A DNA stretch of 62,377 nucleotides from Cellulomonas gelida (GCF_006538725.1 NZ_BJLQ01000001.1:1-62377); one strand, 5' to 3'; positions 1 through 13,333 are shown, counted from the first letter of the stretch. Numbers and translations: made by a program. The notes: generated from the letters alone by a model not told the origin.

Positions 1-10
1 GGCTCGGAGC

Positions 11-2077
11 ATGGCCGATCCCGCGACGTACCGACCCGCCCCGGGCGAGATCCCGGACGCGCCGGGCGTGTACCGGTTCCGGGACGCCGACGGCCGCGTG
101 ATCTACGTCGGCAAGGCGAAGAGCCTGCGGTCGCGACTGTCGTCGTACTTCCAGGACGTCGCCGGGCTGCACCCGCGCACGCAGACGATGGTCACCACCG
201 CGTCCTCCGTGCAATGGACCGTGGTCGGCACCGAGGTCGAGGCCCTCGCGCTCGAGTACTCGTGGATCAAGGAGTTCGACCCGCGGTTCAACGTCAAGTA
301 CCGCGACGACAAGTCGTACCCGTACCTGGCCGTGACACTGGCCGAGCAGTTCCCGCGCGTCCAGGTCATGCGCGGCGCGAAGCGCAAGGGCACCCGGTAC
401 TTCGGTCCGTACGCGCACGCCTGGGCCATCCGGGAGACGGTCGACCTGCTGCTGCGGGTGTTCCCCGTGCGCACGTGCTCGGCGGGGGTGTTCAAGCGTG
501 CCGCGCAGCAAGGGCGCCCGTGCCTGCTCGGGTACATCGACAAGTGCTCGGCGCCGTGCGTCGGCCGGATCTCGCCCGAGGACCACCACCGCCTCGCCGA
601 GGAGTTCTGCGACTTCATGGCGGGGGACACGTCACGGTTCGAGCGCCGGCTCACGCGTCGGATGCAGGAGGCTGCGGCCGAGCTCGACTACGAGCAGGCC
701 GCGCGCCTGCGGGACGACATCGCGACGCTGCGACGAGCCACCGAGCGCAACGCCGTCGTGCTCCCCGACGGGACGGACGCGGACGTCTTCGGTCTGGCCG
801 GTGACGAGCTCGAGGCCGCGGTCCAGGTCTTCCACGTCCGCGACGGTCGGATCCGTGGGCAGCGGGGCTGGGTCGTGGAGAAGATCGAGAACCTCACCGA
901 CGCGGAGCTCGTCGAGCACCTGCTGCAGCAGGTCTACGGGACCGAGGAGGACTCCGACGGGAGCGCCGTGCCGCGCGAGGTGCTCGTCCCGGTGCTCCCG
1001 ACCGACGTCGAGCAGGTGGAGTCCTGGCTGTCCGGGATCCGCGGTTCGCGCGTCCGGGTCCGGGTGCCGCAGCGCGGGGACAAGCGCGAGCTGGCGCAGA
1101 CGGTCCTCAAGAACGCTGAGCACGCGCTCGTGCTGCACCGCACGCGTCGCGCCGGTGACCTGACGTCGCGCAGCCAGGCGCTGCGCGAGATCCAGGAGGC
1201 CCTCGGCCTGCCCAGCGCCCCGCTGCGGATCGAGTGCTACGACGTGTCGCACAACCAGGGCACGTTCCAGTCCGCGTCGATGGTCGTGTTCGAGGACGGG
1301 CTGGCGCGCAAGAGCGAGTACCGCCTGTTCAGCGTCCGGGGTCCGCGCGGCGAGGGCGCCGCCGACGACACGGCTGCGATGCACGAGGTGATCACCCGCA
1401 GGTTCCGGCGCTACCTCGCCGAGCGCTCCGAGGCGAGCGACGTCGAGCTCGGCGACGGAGCCGACGACGACGAGCCACTGGTGTCCGGCCCGATCGACGA
1501 GAGCACGGGCAAGCCACGCCGGTTCGCCTACCCGCCCAACCTCGTCGTCGTGGACGGCGGGCCGCCGCAGGTCGCCGCCGCGGCCGCGGCGCTGGCCGAG
1601 CTCGGGATCGACGACGTCGCGCTGTGCGGGCTCGCGAAGCGGCTCGAGGAGGTCTGGCTGCCGGGAGACGACTACCCGGTCATCCTGCAGCGGAGCTCGG
1701 AGGGTCTGTACCTGCTGCAGCGCGTCCGCGACGAGGCGCACCGTTTCGCGATCAACGCGCACCGCAAGCGCCGCAGCAAGGGGATGACGGCCTCGGTGCT
1801 CGACGACGTCCCCGGGCTGGGCCCGGCGCGGCAGAAGGCGCTGCTGCGGCACTTCGGCTCGGTCAAGCGGCTGCGAGCGGCGAGCGTCGAGGAGATCGCG
1901 ACGGTGCCGGGGATGGGGGAGCGCACCGCGGCAGCGGTCGTGGCCGCCCTGCTCCCCGCCGACGCGGCGTCCGTTGAGCCGAGCGAGGTCGCCGAGCCCG
2001 CACCGGCCCACGACGACCCGCCGGTCGACCCCGCACCCGACGCCGTCGCGCAGTCCGCTGGCATGCTGGGGACATGA
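11..2077 (+). CDS. uvrC: UvrABC excinuclease subunit C
   Basis: UvrC makes both incisions beside DNA lesions in nucleotide excision repair, working with UvrB. The 688-residue protein shows the family order: GIY-YIG nuclease near residues 15-95 (GVYRFRD, then [14 protein letters not shown]), a UVR motif near 210-240 ([15 protein letters not shown]) for UvrB contact, the RNase H-like endonuclease domain ([18 protein letters not shown]), and a C-terminal helix-hairpin-helix pair ([24 protein letters not shown]). The last 40 residues are a Pro/Ala/Asp tail. Only 10 bases precede this ATG, so a start further upstream outside the window cannot be excluded, though the domain begins normally. The stop overlaps the rapZ start by 4 nt. 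Confidence 0.97.
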   Translation: MADPATYRPAPGEIPDAPGVYRFRDADGRVIYVGKAKSLRSRLSSYFQDVAGLHPRTQTMVTTASSVQWTVVGTEVEALALEYSWIKEFDPRFNVKYRDDKSYPYLAVTLAEQFPRVQVMRGAKRKGTRYFGPYAHAWAIRETVDLLLRVFPVRTCSAGVFKRAAQQGRPCLLGYIDKCSAPCVGRISPEDHHRLAEEFCDFMAGDTSRFERRLTRRMQEAAAELDYEQAARLRDDIATLRRATERNAVVLPDGTDADVFGLAGDELEAAVQVFHVRDGRIRGQRGWVVEKIENLTDAELVEHLLQQVYGTEEDSDGSAVPREVLVPVLPTDVEQVESWLSGIRGSRVRVRVPQRGDKRELAQTVLKNAEHALVLHRTRRAGDLTSRSQALREIQEALGLPSAPLRIECYDVSHNQGTFQSASMVVFEDGLARKSEYRLFSVRGPRGEGAADDTAAMHEVITRRFRRYLAERSEASDVELGDGADDDEPLVSGPIDESTGKPRRFAYPPNLVVVDGGPPQVAAAAAALAELGIDDVALCGLAKRLEEVWLPGDDYPVILQRSSEGLYLLQRVRDEAHRFAINAHRKRRSKGMTASVLDDVPGLGPARQKALLRHFGSVKRLRAASVEEIATVPGMGERTAAAVVAALLPADAASVEPSEVAEPAPAHDDPPVDPAPDAVAQSAGMLGT

Positions 2078-3018
2078 CCGACGAGCCCTCCCCCACCACG
2101 GTTCCCGCCGGCATCCCAGCGATCGACGCGGCGACGGAGCACCCCCGCCTGCACCAGCCGCAGGTCCTGATCATCACGGGCATGTCCGGGGCGGGTCGCA
2201 CGCGCGCCGCGGCCGTCCTGGAGGACCTCGACTGGTACGTCGTCGACAACCTGCCCGCGCAGATGCTCACCCACCTGGTCGGCATGCTGACCAGCGGCCC
2301 GCCCGACGCGCGTGCCACCCGTGTCGCTGCGGTGATCGACGTGCGGGGCCACGGCTTCTTCGCGGACCTCGCGCGGGTGCTCGGCGGGCTGCGGGCCGCC
2401 GGCGTGGAGTACCGGATCCTGTTCCTGGACGCGTCCGACGAGGTGCTCGTGCGGCGTTACGAGCAGGTGCGTCGGCCTCACCCGCTGCAGGGTGACGGCA
2501 CGCTGCTGGACGGCATCGTCGAGGAGCGCCAGGTGCTCTCGGACATCCGTGAGCGTGCCGACAACGTCATCGACACCTCCGACCTCAACGTCCACGACCT
2601 CGCCCGCCAGGTGCGCTCGCTCGTCGCGGGCGACGCCGACGAGCACCTGCGCGTCAACGTGACGTCGTTCGGCTTCAAGTACGGCATCCCGCTCGACGCC
2701 GACCACGTGGTCGACGTGCGCTTCCTGGCGAACCCGTACTGGGTGACGGAGCTGCGTCACCTCACCGGCCGCGACGCACCGGTGCGGGACTACGTGCTCG
2801 GCCTGCCGGGCGCCGCGACGTTCGTCGTGCGGTACGTCGACGCGCTCGAGCCCGTGCTGGCCGGGTACCTGAGCGAGGAGAAGCGGTACGTGACGATCGC
2901 GGTCGGCTGCACGGGCGGCAAGCACCGCTCGGTGGCCATCAGCGAGGCCATCGCCGCGCGGCTGCGCGACGCGGGTCACCGTGTCACCGTCGCGGCCCGC
3001 GACCTCGGCAAGGAGTGA
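2074..3018 (+). CDS. rapZ: RapZ/YvcJ-type nucleotide-binding protein
   Basis: This is a P-loop protein of the RapZ (YvcJ, UPF0042) family, known in other bacteria as an RNase adaptor or nucleotide-binding regulator; its actinobacterial role is not settled. The P-loop GMSGAGRT sits at residues 36-43, with Arg where many Walker A loops have Lys. The family signature [10 protein letters not shown] lies near the C terminus. Its ATG overlaps the uvrC stop, and the gene runs into yvcK with a GTGA overlap, the standard rapZ-yvcK-whiA arrangement. A -10-like CATGCT at 2062-2067 lies 6 nt before the ATG, so a separate leaderless transcript is possible besides read-through from uvrC. Confidence 0.95.
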   Translation: MTDEPSPTTVPAGIPAIDAATEHPRLHQPQVLIITGMSGAGRTRAAAVLEDLDWYVVDNLPAQMLTHLVGMLTSGPPDARATRVAAVIDVRGHGFFADLARVLGGLRAAGVEYRILFLDASDEVLVRRYEQVRRPHPLQGDGTLLDGIVEERQVLSDIRERADNVIDTSDLNVHDLARQVRSLVAGDADEHLRVNVTSFGFKYGIPLDADHVVDVRFLANPYWVTELRHLTGRDAPVRDYVLGLPGAATFVVRYVDALEPVLAGYLSEEKRYVTIAVGCTGGKHRSVAISEAIAARLRDAGHRVTVAARDLGKE

Positions 3019-4082
3019 TCCCCGCGAGCACGGAGCCGCCGTCGATGTGGGCGCCGACGCCCGCAGGGGGTGTCGGGCCGGTCCCGGACGCCTTGCCGCG
3101 CGGCGTGCGACGGGGTCCGTCGGTCGTCGCGATCGGTGGCGGGCACGGGCTGTCAGCCACCCTGTCGGCGCTGCGGCTCATGACGGACCAGATCACGGCC
3201 GTGGTCACGGTCGCGGACGACGGCGGCTCGTCGGGCCGGCTGCGCGACGAGCTGTCCGTGCTGCCGCCGGGTGACCTGCGCATGGCACTGGCCGCGCTGT
3301 GCGACGACTCGGACTGGGGCCGCACCTGGCGTGACGTGCTGCAGCACCGGTTCCACACGTCGGGACCGCTCGACCAGCACGCGCTCGGCAACCTCCTGAT
3401 CGTCACGTTGTGGGAGCTGCTCGGCGACCCTGTCGCGGGGCTCGACTGGGTCGGGCGCCTGCTCGGTGCGCGCGGGCGCGTGCTGCCCATGACCGAGGTG
3501 CCGCTGCTGATCGAGGCCGACGTCCGCCGCGGCGACGGCCGGCGCGTGACCGTGCGGGGGCAGAGCGCGGTCGCGCGCACGACCGACCCGATCTCGCACG
3601 TGCGGCTCGTGCCGTCCGACCCGCCCGCCTGCCCGCACGCGGTGGCGGCGATCGAGCAGGCCGACTGGGTCGTGCTCGGGCCCGGCTCCTGGTACACGTC
3701 CGTGCTCCCGCACCTGCTGATCCCCGAGCTGCGGGCCGCGCTCGCACGTGGGTCCGCGCGCGTCGTCGTCGTGCTGAACCTGTCGCCCGAGGAGCAGGGC
3801 GAGACCGCGGGCATGCACGCCGAGGACTACCTCGCCGTGCTGCACGACCACGCGCCCGAGCTGGAGGTGTACGCCGTCGTCGCCGACCCGATCGCCGTCG
3901 AGGACACGGAGCGGCTCGCGGCGCACTGCGCTGCACGTGATGCCCGTCTCCTCCTGCGCCAGGTCGGCCGCTCCGACGGGACGGCGCGCCACGACCCGCT
4001 GCGGCTGGCAGCGGCGCTGCGCGACGTCGTCGAGGGTGTCCTGGGCGACGTCGGACCGCGTGCGGGCCGCGGCGGTCGCTGA
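3015..4082 (+). CDS. yvcK: YvcK-type gluconeogenesis factor (CofD-like)
   Basis: This is a CofD-like fold protein of the YvcK/CuvA family, which binds UDP-sugars and supports growth on gluconeogenic carbon and cell-wall homeostasis in the Gram-positive species where it has been studied. The body begins at [14 protein letters not shown], followed by [14 protein letters not shown] and [11 protein letters not shown], all family motifs. The first 30 residues are Pro/Gly-rich and poorly conserved, so an ATG at 3046 is an alternative start; the GTG at 3015 is preferred because it overlaps the rapZ stop as GTGA. Length 355 aa is normal. The position between rapZ and whiA is the conserved genus-level context. 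Confidence 0.94.
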   Translation: MIPASTEPPSMWAPTPAGGVGPVPDALPRGVRRGPSVVAIGGGHGLSATLSALRLMTDQITAVVTVADDGGSSGRLRDELSVLPPGDLRMALAALCDDSDWGRTWRDVLQHRFHTSGPLDQHALGNLLIVTLWELLGDPVAGLDWVGRLLGARGRVLPMTEVPLLIEADVRRGDGRRVTVRGQSAVARTTDPISHVRLVPSDPPACPHAVAAIEQADWVVLGPGSWYTSVLPHLLIPELRAALARGSARVVVVLNLSPEEQGETAGMHAEDYLAVLHDHAPELEVYAVVADPIAVEDTERLAAHCAARDARLLLRQVGRSDGTARHDPLRLAAALRDVVEGVLGDVGPRAGRGGR

Positions 4083-4115
4083 GCCCAACCGGCCACCGGG
4101 GCCCGCCGCGAATGG

Positions 4116-4131
4116 CAGGATGACGCCCATG
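4116..4131 (+). promoter_or_regulatory. candidate leaderless promoter of whiA
   Basis: CAGGAT is followed by 7 nt and then the ATG of whiA. The same string GGCAGGATGACGCC precedes the start of the YbaK-like gene on the minus strand near 46707. No clear Shine-Dalgarno sequence is present. This spacing places transcription initiation at or next to the start codon; it is inferred, not measured. Confidence 0.4.
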
Positions 4132-5109
4132 GCGTTGACGGCACAGGTGAAGGACGAGCTCGCCCGACTCCAGATCGACAAGACCTCCTGCCGCAAGGCA
4201 GAGGTGGCTGCGACCTTGAGGTTCGCCGGTGGGCTGCACATCATCTCCGGCAGGATCGTCATCGAGGCCGAGCTCGACACGGCGATCGCCGCGCGGCGGC
4301 TGCGCCAGGCGGTCGCCGAGGTCTACGGGCACGAGAGCGAGATCATCGTGGTCTCCGGCGGCGGGCTGCGCCGGGGGAGCCACTACGTGGTGCGCGTGGT
4401 CAAGGACGGCGAGTCGCTCGCGCGTCAGACGGGGCTGCTCGACAACCGCGGTCGCCCGGTGCGGGGTTTGCCGCCGCAGGTGGTGGCCGGCGGGATCGCC
4501 GAGGCGGAGGCCGCGTGGCGCGGTGCGTTCCTCGCGCACGGCTCGCTGACCGAGCCGGGGCGCTCGTCGTCGCTCGAGATCACGTGCCCGGGACCGGAGG
4601 CGGCGCTCGCGCTCGTCGGCGCGGCACGCCGGATGGGGATCCCTGCCAAGGCGCGTGAGGTGCGCGGCGTCGACCGCGTCGTGATCCGGGACGGCGACGC
4701 GATCGGCGCGATGCTCACGCGGCTCGGCGCGCACGAGGCCATGCTCGTCTGGGAGGAGCGGCGTGTGCGGCGCGAGGTCCGGGGGACCGCGAACCGCCTC
4801 GCGAACTTCGACGACGCGAACCTGCGCCGGTCCGCGCGTGCGGCGGTGGCCGCGGGCGCACGTGTCGACCGTGCGTTCGAGATCCTCGGCGACGACCTGC
4901 CGGACCACCTGCGCGAGGCCGGCCAGCTCCGGCTCGCGCACAAGGACGCCTCGCTCGAGGAGCTCGGCAAGCTGGCCGACCCGCCGCTGACGAAGGACGC
5001 CGTGGCGGGCCGGATCCGCCGCCTGCTGGCGACTGCCGACAAGCGCGCGAGCGAGCTCGGGATCCCGGACACCGAGGCGGGCCTCTCGCCCGACCTGCTC
5101 GATCTGTAG
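4129..5109 (+). CDS. whiA: DNA-binding protein WhiA
   Basis: WhiA is a sporulation and cell-division regulator with a LAGLIDADG-like N-terminal domain and a C-terminal helix-turn-helix; it is widespread in non-sporulating actinobacteria. The protein starts [14 protein letters not shown], the usual N terminus, and ends with the HTH segment [26 protein letters not shown], shown here only to name its residues near 270-295. Although the frame is open upstream to 3937, the ATG at 4129 gives the canonical 326 aa. An in-frame ATG at 4120 would add three residues. A CAGGAT hexamer at 4116-4121, 7 nt before the ATG, fits a leaderless promoter. A 46-nt gap separates it from yvcK. Confidence 0.96.
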   Translation: MALTAQVKDELARLQIDKTSCRKAEVAATLRFAGGLHIISGRIVIEAELDTAIAARRLRQAVAEVYGHESEIIVVSGGGLRRGSHYVVRVVKDGESLARQTGLLDNRGRPVRGLPPQVVAGGIAEAEAAWRGAFLAHGSLTEPGRSSSLEITCPGPEAALALVGAARRMGIPAKAREVRGVDRVVIRDGDAIGAMLTRLGAHEAMLVWEERRVRREVRGTANRLANFDDANLRRSARAAVAAGARVDRAFEILGDDLPDHLREAGQLRLAHKDASLEELGKLADPPLTKDAVAGRIRRLLATADKRASELGIPDTEAGLSPDLLDL

Positions 5110-6420
<1,311 letters not shown>

Positions 6421-6453
6421 CGATCGCACCGATCACTCGGTAAAGCACGTCAT

Positions 6454-6498
6454 GCGTCCGCGTGCGCCCTGGCCACCGGCCCCGGCGCACGCGGACGC
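6454..6498 (+). terminator. hairpin between gap and pgk
   Basis: A perfect 14-bp inverted repeat, GCGTCCGCGTGCGC at 6454-6467 and its complement at 6485-6498, encloses a 17-nt loop. It is followed by TGTCGTT rather than a T run. It lies 33 nt after the gap stop and 39 nt before pgk, so it could partly terminate gap transcripts or set the relative abundance of the gap and pgk messages. Confidence 0.6.
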
Positions 6499-6537
6499 TG
6501 TCGTTCCGGCCACCTGTCCGCCCCCGGAGAAGGATTC

Positions 6538-7737
6538 ATGAAGACCATCGAGGACCTCGGCGACCTGCGCGGCAAGCGCGTGCTCGTCCGCTCCGACTTC
6601 AACGTGCCGCTCGACGGCACGACGATCACCGACGACGGCCGCGTGCGCGCGGCTCTCCCGACGCTCACCGCGCTGCTCGACGCCGGTGCCCGCGTCGTCG
6701 TCACCGCCCACCTCGGCCGCCCGAAGGGCGCCCCCGAGGACAAGTACTCGCTCGCGCCCGTCGCGACGCGGCTGTCCGAGCTGCTCGGCAAGCCCGTGAC
6801 GCTCGCGAAGGACACCGTCGGCGAGTCCGCGCAGGCGACCGTCGCTGCCCTCCAGGACGGCGAGATCGCCCTGCTGGAGAACATCCGCTTCGACCCGCGC
6901 GAGACGAGCAAGGACGACGCCGAGCGCGGCGCGCTCGCCGACGACCTCGCCGCCCTCGCCGACGCGTTCGTGTCGGACGGCTTCGGCGTCGTGCACCGCA
7001 AGCAGGCGTCGGTCTACGACGTCGCGCTCAAGCTGCCCCACGCGGTCGGCAAGCTCGTGCTGAACGAGGTCGAGTCGCTGAAGAAGGCGACCGAGCACCC
7101 GCAGCGCCCGTACGTCGTGGTTCTCGGCGGCTCGAAGGTCTCCGACAAGCTCGGCGTCATCTCGAACCTGCTGACCAAGGCGGACCGCCTGATCATCGGT
7201 GGCGGGATGCTCTTCACCTTCCTCGCGGCCAAGGGCTACTCGGTCGGCAACTCGCTGCTCGAGCAGGACCAGGTCGAGACGGTCAAGGGCTACCTGACGC
7301 AGGCCGAGGAGGCCGGCGTCGAGATCGTCCTGCCGGTCGACATCCGCGTCGCCGCCGAGTTCAAGGCGGACTCGCCCGCCTCGGTCGTGCCTGCGGACGC
7401 GATCCCGGACGGTCAGATCGGCCTCGACATCGGTCCCGAGTCGGAGAAGCTCTTCGCCTCGAAGATCGTCGACGCGAAGACGGTCGTCTGGAACGGTCCC
7501 GCGGGCGTGTTCGAGTTCGAGGCGTTCGCGGGCGGCACCAAGGCCGTCGCGCAGGCGCTGATCGACGCCGGAGCCCACGGTGGCTTCACGATCGTCGGCG
7601 GCGGCGACTCGGCCGCGGCCGTGCGCACGCTCGGTTTCGACGAGGCGAAGTTCGGCCACATCTCGACCGGTGGCGGCGCGAGCCTCGAGTTCCTGGAGGG
7701 CAAGACCCTCCCCGGCATCGCTGTCCTGGAGGACTGA
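6538..7737 (+). CDS. pgk: phosphoglycerate kinase
   Basis: This enzyme makes ATP and 3-phosphoglycerate from 1,3-bisphosphoglycerate in the cytosol. The 399-residue protein has the substrate motif [10 protein letters not shown] near residue 15, HLGRPKG near 60, [11 protein letters not shown] near 116, and the C-terminal nucleotide motif [11 protein letters not shown] near 350. A strong Shine-Dalgarno GGAGAAGG lies 5 nt before the ATG. It is separated from tpiA by 3 nt, so both are surely cotranscribed. Confidence 0.97.
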   Translation: MKTIEDLGDLRGKRVLVRSDFNVPLDGTTITDDGRVRAALPTLTALLDAGARVVVTAHLGRPKGAPEDKYSLAPVATRLSELLGKPVTLAKDTVGESAQATVAALQDGEIALLENIRFDPRETSKDDAERGALADDLAALADAFVSDGFGVVHRKQASVYDVALKLPHAVGKLVLNEVESLKKATEHPQRPYVVVLGGSKVSDKLGVISNLLTKADRLIIGGGMLFTFLAAKGYSVGNSLLEQDQVETVKGYLTQAEEAGVEIVLPVDIRVAAEFKADSPASVVPADAIPDGQIGLDIGPESEKLFASKIVDAKTVVWNGPAGVFEFEAFAGGTKAVAQALIDAGAHGGFTIVGGGDSAAAVRTLGFDEAKFGHISTGGGASLEFLEGKTLPGIAVLED

Positions 7738-7740
7738 CAC

Positions 7741-8535
7741 ATGGCCCAGCGCACCCCGCTGATGGCGGGCAACTGGAAGATGAACCTGGACCACCAGCAG
7801 GCGATCCAGACGCTCCAGAAGCTCGCGTGGACGCTCAAGGACGGCAAGCACGACTACGCCACGGTCGAGGTCGCGGTCATCCCGCCGTTCACCGACCTGC
7901 GCAGCGTGCAGACGCTGGTCGACGCGGACAAGCTCGAGATCGTGTACGGCGCGCAGGACGTCTCGGCGCACGAGTCCGGCGCGTACACGGGCGAGATCGC
8001 TCCGGCGTTCCTGACCAAGCTCGGTGTCACGTACGCGGTCATCGGCCACTCGGAGCGCCGCGAGTACCACGCGGAGTCCGACGAGCTCGTGAACGCCAAG
8101 GTGAAGAGCGCGCTCGGGGCGGGCCTGAAGCCCATCCTGTGCGTCGGTGAGAAGCTCGAGGTCCGCAAGGCCGGTGAGCAGGTCCCGGTCACGCTGGCGC
8201 AGCTCGACGGCGGGCTCGCCGGCCTCACGGCCGAGCAGGTCCGCGACGTCGTCGTGGCGTACGAGCCGGTCTGGGCGATCGGCACGGGCGAGACCGCCAC
8301 GCCGGAGGACGCCCAGGAGCTGTGCGAGGCGATCCGCGTGCGCATCGCCGAGCTGTACGACCAGCCGACCGCCGACGCGGTCCGCGTGCTGTACGGCGGG
8401 TCCGTGAAGTCGTCCAACGTCGCCTCGATCATGGCGAAGCCGGACGTGGACGGCGCCCTGGTCGGTGGCGCGAGCCTCGACCCCGAGGAGTTCGCCAAGA
8501 TCGTGCGCTATCAGGCGCACGCAGTCGGGCTCTGA
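7741..8535 (+). CDS. tpiA: triose-phosphate isomerase
   Basis: The enzyme interconverts dihydroxyacetone phosphate and glyceraldehyde 3-phosphate. Active-site residues are visible: Asn11 and Lys13 (GNWKMN), His103 (IGHSERR) and Glu175 ([11 protein letters not shown]), with the flexible loop 6 right after it and YGGSVK near the C terminus. At 264 aa it is a little longer than the usual 250 because of a short insert after residue 30. It closes the gap-pgk-tpiA unit and is followed by a large hairpin. Confidence 0.97.
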   Translation: MAQRTPLMAGNWKMNLDHQQAIQTLQKLAWTLKDGKHDYATVEVAVIPPFTDLRSVQTLVDADKLEIVYGAQDVSAHESGAYTGEIAPAFLTKLGVTYAVIGHSERREYHAESDELVNAKVKSALGAGLKPILCVGEKLEVRKAGEQVPVTLAQLDGGLAGLTAEQVRDVVVAYEPVWAIGTGETATPEDAQELCEAIRVRIAELYDQPTADAVRVLYGGSVKSSNVASIMAKPDVDGALVGGASLDPEEFAKIVRYQAHAVGL

Positions 8536-8546
8536 CCTCCGCCACC

Positions 8547-8595
8547 GACGCCCCGGTGCGGGCCCTGTCTCACGCAGGGCTCTCACCGGGGCGTC
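8547..8595 (+). terminator. terminator after tpiA
   Basis: A 12-bp perfect outer stem (GACGCCCCGGTG at 8547-8558, complement at 8584-8595) encloses a second 6-bp stem (GCCCTG at 8562-8567 with CAGGGC at 8575-8580). It begins 11 nt after the tpiA stop. There is no T run, as is usual in such GC-rich genomes. Confidence 0.7.
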
Positions 8596-8690
8596 GATGT
8601 GGCTTCCGGTGCGATTCGTCGCCTACCCTGTACCCGGCCCGCGCGTCGTTGCGCGGGCGGCCCCGCTCGCTAGTGAGGAACGACACCGAC

Positions 8691-8936
8691 GTGACCGCCC
8701 TGAAGATCTCGATGCAGGTGCTCCTGGTGCTGACCAGTGCGCTCCTGGTGCCGCTGGTGCTCCTCCACAAGGGCAAGGGCGGCGGCCTGTCCGACATGTT
8801 CGGCGGTGGCATCACGTCGAGTGCCGGCAGCTCCGGCGTCGCCGAGCGGAACCTCAACCGGATCACCGTCGGTGTCGCGCTCGCGTGGGCCGGCGTGATC
8901 GTGGTGCTCGGTCTGATCGAGCGCTACGACGGCTGA
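8691..8936 (+). CDS. secG: preprotein translocase subunit SecG
   Basis: SecG is the small accessory membrane subunit of the SecYEG channel. The 81-residue protein has two hydrophobic segments (about residues 6-26 and 55-75) joined by a Gly-rich loop with the family motif GKGGGLSDMFGGG. The GTG at 8691 was chosen because GAGGAACGACACC upstream offers a Shine-Dalgarno and this start places the first helix properly; the longer open frame upstream is not protein-like. A possible -10, TACCCT, lies at 8624-8629. Location before rbpA is typical of actinobacteria. Confidence 0.93.
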   Translation: MTALKISMQVLLVLTSALLVPLVLLHKGKGGGLSDMFGGGITSSAGSSGVAERNLNRITVGVALAWAGVIVVLGLIERYDG

Positions 8937-8947
8937 GGCAGGCGACC

Positions 8948-9295
8948 ATGGCGAGCGGTAACGCGATCCGGGGCTCCCGAGTCGGCGCAGGCCCGATGGG
9001 CGAGGCGGAGCGCGGCGACGCCGCTCCGCGGATCTGGATCTCCTACTGGTGCGCGAACGGCCACGAGACGCGCCCGAGCTTCGCCGAGGAGGCGGCCGAG
9101 GAGGCACCCACGACGTGGGACTGCCCCCGGTGCGGGTTCCCCGCGGGTCAGGACCAGGAGAACCCTCCTGCTCCCGTGCGCAACGAGCCGTACAAGACGC
9201 ACCTCGCGTACGTGAAGGAGCGCCGGTCCGACGAGGACGGCGCGGCGATCCTGGACGAGGCACTGGCGGCGCTGCGCGCGCGTCGCGGCCGCTGA
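8948..9295 (+). CDS. rbpA: RNA polymerase-binding protein RbpA
   Basis: RbpA binds the principal sigma factor and promoter DNA and stabilises open complexes in actinobacteria. The 115-residue protein has the N-terminal tail with AIRGSRVG, the zinc-binding-like core with CANGH (residues 35-39) and CPRCG (near 58-62), and the C-terminal sigma-interaction helix with HLAYVKERRSDEDG. The first metal site is Cys then His rather than two Cys, which is common in RbpA. The start follows a GAGGCAGG ribosome-binding site. It lies 11 nt after secG and is probably cotranscribed with it. Confidence 0.95.
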   Translation: MASGNAIRGSRVGAGPMGEAERGDAAPRIWISYWCANGHETRPSFAEEAAEEAPTTWDCPRCGFPAGQDQENPPAPVRNEPYKTHLAYVKERRSDEDGAAILDEALAALRARRGR

Positions 9296-9313
9296 TCTCA
9301 GCTCAAGCTCGAC

Positions 9314-9347
9314 CGAAGGGTCCCTGCGTCACCGCGGGGGCCCTTCG
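9314..9347. terminator. bidirectional terminator rbpA / O-methyltransferase
   Basis: CGAAGGGTCCC at 9314-9324 pairs with GGGGCCCTTCG at 9337-9347, with one mismatched position in the stem. It sits between two convergent genes and can serve both directions. Confidence 0.65.
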
Positions 9348-9391
9348 TCGTGTCCGGGCCGAGGTCACGGGGGAGAGGCGTGCACACGGGG

Positions 9392-10072
9392 TCAGGAGGT
9401 GACGCGCAGCAGCGCGAACCCGTCGTACCCCTTGACCCCGACCGTCTGGATCACGGTCCCGTCGAGCCGCGGATGGTCCGTCAGCAGGTCGACCATGTGC
9501 CGCACGCCCTGGACGCGGTCGTCGGGGTGCGCAGCATCGACGACTGCGCCCGCACGCACCACGTTGTCGACGACGACGAGCGTGCCCGGGCGTGCCAGTG
9601 CGAGCGACAGGTCGACGTACAGCGCGAGCTGCTGCTTGTCCGCGTCGATGAACACCAGGTCGAAAGCGTCGACTCCCGCGCGGGCCAGGGTCGCGAGCGA
9701 CTCGGAGGCCGGACCCACGACGACGTCCACGCGGTCGCTGACACCCGCCTCCGCGAGCGACTCGCGCGCGGCCGCGGCGTGGGCCGGATCGAGCTCGAGC
9801 GTGACCAGGCGCCCACTGGACGGCAGGGCCCGTGCGAGCCACAGCGTGCTGTATCCGCCGAGGGTGCCGATCTCGAGGATCCGCCGCGCACCGACGACGC
9901 TCGCGAGCAGCTGCAGGAACTTGCCCTGGTTGGGCGCGACCGCGATGTCCGGCAGGCCGGCGGCGTGCGCACGGGCGCGGGTCGCGACGAGGTGAACGTC
10001 CTCGGGCGCGAGGACGCCGAAGTAGGCGTCCACCTGCGACCAGAGTGCCTCCGGGTCGGTCAGGTCCGTCAC
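9392..10072 (-). CDS. class I SAM-dependent O-methyltransferase
   Basis: This is a catechol/caffeoyl-CoA-type O-methyltransferase of the methyltransferase family 3. The SAM site is seen as ILEIGTLGGYSTLWLA, then TLELD and the metal-associated FIDADKQQ, and the conserved VDNVVRAG. The natural acceptor cannot be read from sequence. GTG at 10072 gives 226 aa, the expected size; the frame upstream is the antisense of nothing useful and overlaps pgl. It lies 23 nt after the pgl stop, so it is likely the last gene of the pentose phosphate operon. Confidence 0.85.
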   Translation of the reverse strand: MTDLTDPEALWSQVDAYFGVLAPEDVHLVATRARAHAAGLPDIAVAPNQGKFLQLLASVVGARRILEIGTLGGYSTLWLARALPSSGRLVTLELDPAHAAAARESLAEAGVSDRVDVVVGPASESLATLARAGVDAFDLVFIDADKQQLALYVDLSLALARPGTLVVVDNVVRAGAVVDAAHPDDRVQGVRHMVDLLTDHPRLDGTVIQTVGVKGYDGFALLRVTS

Positions 10073-10095
10073 GGCTGCATCCTCTCGGAGGTCGG

Positions 10096-10875
10096 TCAGG
10101 CGGTGGCACCGCCTGCGGGCAGGTCGCCGGAGGCCGCGGCGTCGAGGAGCCACAGCGTGCGCTCGGTCCCGATCGCCCCGGCGGCGGGTGTCGTCGCGAC
10201 GGGAGCCGCCGCCAGCGCGGACGCGACGGCGGCGGCCTTCTCGGCCCCGGCTGCGACCACCCACACCTCGCGCGCCGCGTGGATCGCGTCGAACGTGAGG
10301 GAGACGCGCAGCGGCGGCGGCTTGGGGGAGCCATGCACCGCGACCGTGGCGACTCCCGCGGCCTGCAGCGCCTCGTGCTCCGGGAACAGCGACGCGACGT
10401 GGCCGTCCGGGCCCATCCCCAGCAGCAGCACGTCGAAGCGCGGCACCTGGTCGCCGTCGTCGGCGTGGCGGGCCAGCACGTCGGCGTACGCGGCCGCCGC
10501 GTCCTCGGGCGTCGGGACGTCGGCGTCGAGCGCGGGCACCGGGTGCACGTTGTCCGCCGGGAGCGCGTCGCCGAGCGCCGTCACCAGCGCCTCGCGCGCC
10601 TGGGTCTCGTTGCGGTCGGGATCGCCGTCGGGCAGGAACCGCTCGTCGCCCCACCACAGGTGGACCTGCGACCAGTCCACGGCGTCCCGTACCGGCGAGG
10701 CCGTCACCGCGGCGAGCGTCGTGATCCCCACGGTCCCGCCGGTGAGCACGACGTGCAGGGGAGCGCGGTGCGACTGCAGGTCGACCAGCGTGACGAGCAG
10801 TCGTGCGGCGGTGGCCTCGGCGAGCAGCGTCGCGTCCGGGTGGACGACGACGTCGCGCACGACGCGCCCGGTCAT
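10096..10875 (-). CDS. pgl: 6-phosphogluconolactonase
   Basis: The enzyme hydrolyses 6-phosphogluconolactone to 6-phosphogluconate, the second step of the oxidative pentose phosphate pathway. The 259-residue protein carries VVLTGGTVG near residue 45, the motif WGDERFLP, and MGPDGHVASLFP with the catalytic His, all typical of the NagB-like lactonase family. The ATG at 10875 overlaps the opcA stop as ATGA, fixing the start and implying translational coupling. Confidence 0.95.
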   Translation of the reverse strand: MTGRVVRDVVVHPDATLLAEATAARLLVTLVDLQSHRAPLHVVLTGGTVGITTLAAVTASPVRDAVDWSQVHLWWGDERFLPDGDPDRNETQAREALVTALGDALPADNVHPVPALDADVPTPEDAAAAYADVLARHADDGDQVPRFDVLLLGMGPDGHVASLFPEHEALQAAGVATVAVHGSPKPPPLRVSLTFDAIHAAREVWVVAAGAEKAAAVASALAAAPVATTPAAGAIGTERTLWLLDAAASGDLPAGGATA

Positions 10876-11791
10876 GCCGGGATCCTGGCAAGGCCCTTGG
10901 TGAGCACCTCGCCGTAGACCTCGTCGGGGTCGAGGCGTCGCAGCTCCTCGGCGAGGCACTCGCGCAGGTGCCGGATCGGCAGGGCGATGCGGTGCTCCGG
11001 CTGCCCAGGCTGGTGCAGCGCGGCGGTCTTCCCGTCGGGACGCCCCAGCACGATGTCGCCCGACGACCGCTCGAGCTTGACCTGGACGATGGCGGGCGCG
11101 TCCGGGATGCGCTCCACCTCGACGGGGCAGCGCAGCGCCTGCGCGAGCCACGCCGCGACCATGTCGACGGACGTGTGCGTGGCCTGCCCGGAGACCACCG
11201 CTCGACGCACCGGCTCGTACGGGGGCTGCTCGAGGGTCGCCGCGATCAGGCCGCGCCACAGCGTGGCCCGGGTCCACGCGAGGTCCGTGTCGCCCTCCTG
11301 GTACGACTCCGCGAGCCGTCGCAGCCACGCGCCCGGGTCCGACGAGCGGACGGAGTCGGTGATGCGGCGCTGCGCCATCCGGCCGAGCGGGTGCTCGGAC
11401 GGCACGGCGGGCGGCTCGTACGGCCACCAGGCGACGATCGGGGCGTCGGGCAGCAGGAGCGGCATGACGAGCGTGTCGAGGTGCTCCGTGAGCTCCCCGA
11501 GCGGGCGCAGGATGATGACCTCGCTCGCACCCGCGTCACCGCCGAGCCGGATCTGGGCGTCGAGGCCCTCACCGCTGGGCTTGGCACTCGGCTGCGACGT
11601 GATGAGGATCACCCGGCACGGGTGCTCGCGGCTCGCGTCGTTGGCGGCCGCGATCGCGTGCTCGGGGTCGTGGTCCCCGGTGTCGACGATGAGCGTCAGC
11701 ACGCGCCCGAGGGCGACGGCACCGCCCTCGTCGCGTTCGGTGAGCAGCCGCTTGGCGACCGCCCGCGTCGTCGTCCCCGGCATCTCGATGA

Positions 11792-11795
<4 letters not shown>
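10872..11795 (-). CDS. opcA: glucose-6-phosphate dehydrogenase assembly protein OpcA
   Basis: OpcA assists assembly or redox activation of glucose-6-phosphate dehydrogenase in cyanobacteria and actinobacteria. The 307-residue protein begins VIIEMPGTTT and has ACRVILITSQ-like and WWPYEPPA segments typical of the family. GTG at 11795 overlaps the zwf stop as GTGA. The order zwf-opcA-pgl with 4-nt overlaps at each junction suggests fixed stoichiometry. I infer function from family and position; no catalytic motif exists. Confidence 0.93.

Positions 11796-13329
<1,534 letters not shown>

Positions 13330-13333
<4 letters not shown>

Noticed and set aside
3937..4128. Upstream in-frame extension of WhiA to 390 aa
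   Set aside because: It overlaps yvcK and lacks conservation; WhiA proteins start at MALTA.
6433..8586. A 717-codon minus-strand frame opposite pgk and tpiA
   Set aside because: Low-complexity Arg/Glu/Leu/Asp composition, antisense to two certain enzymes.
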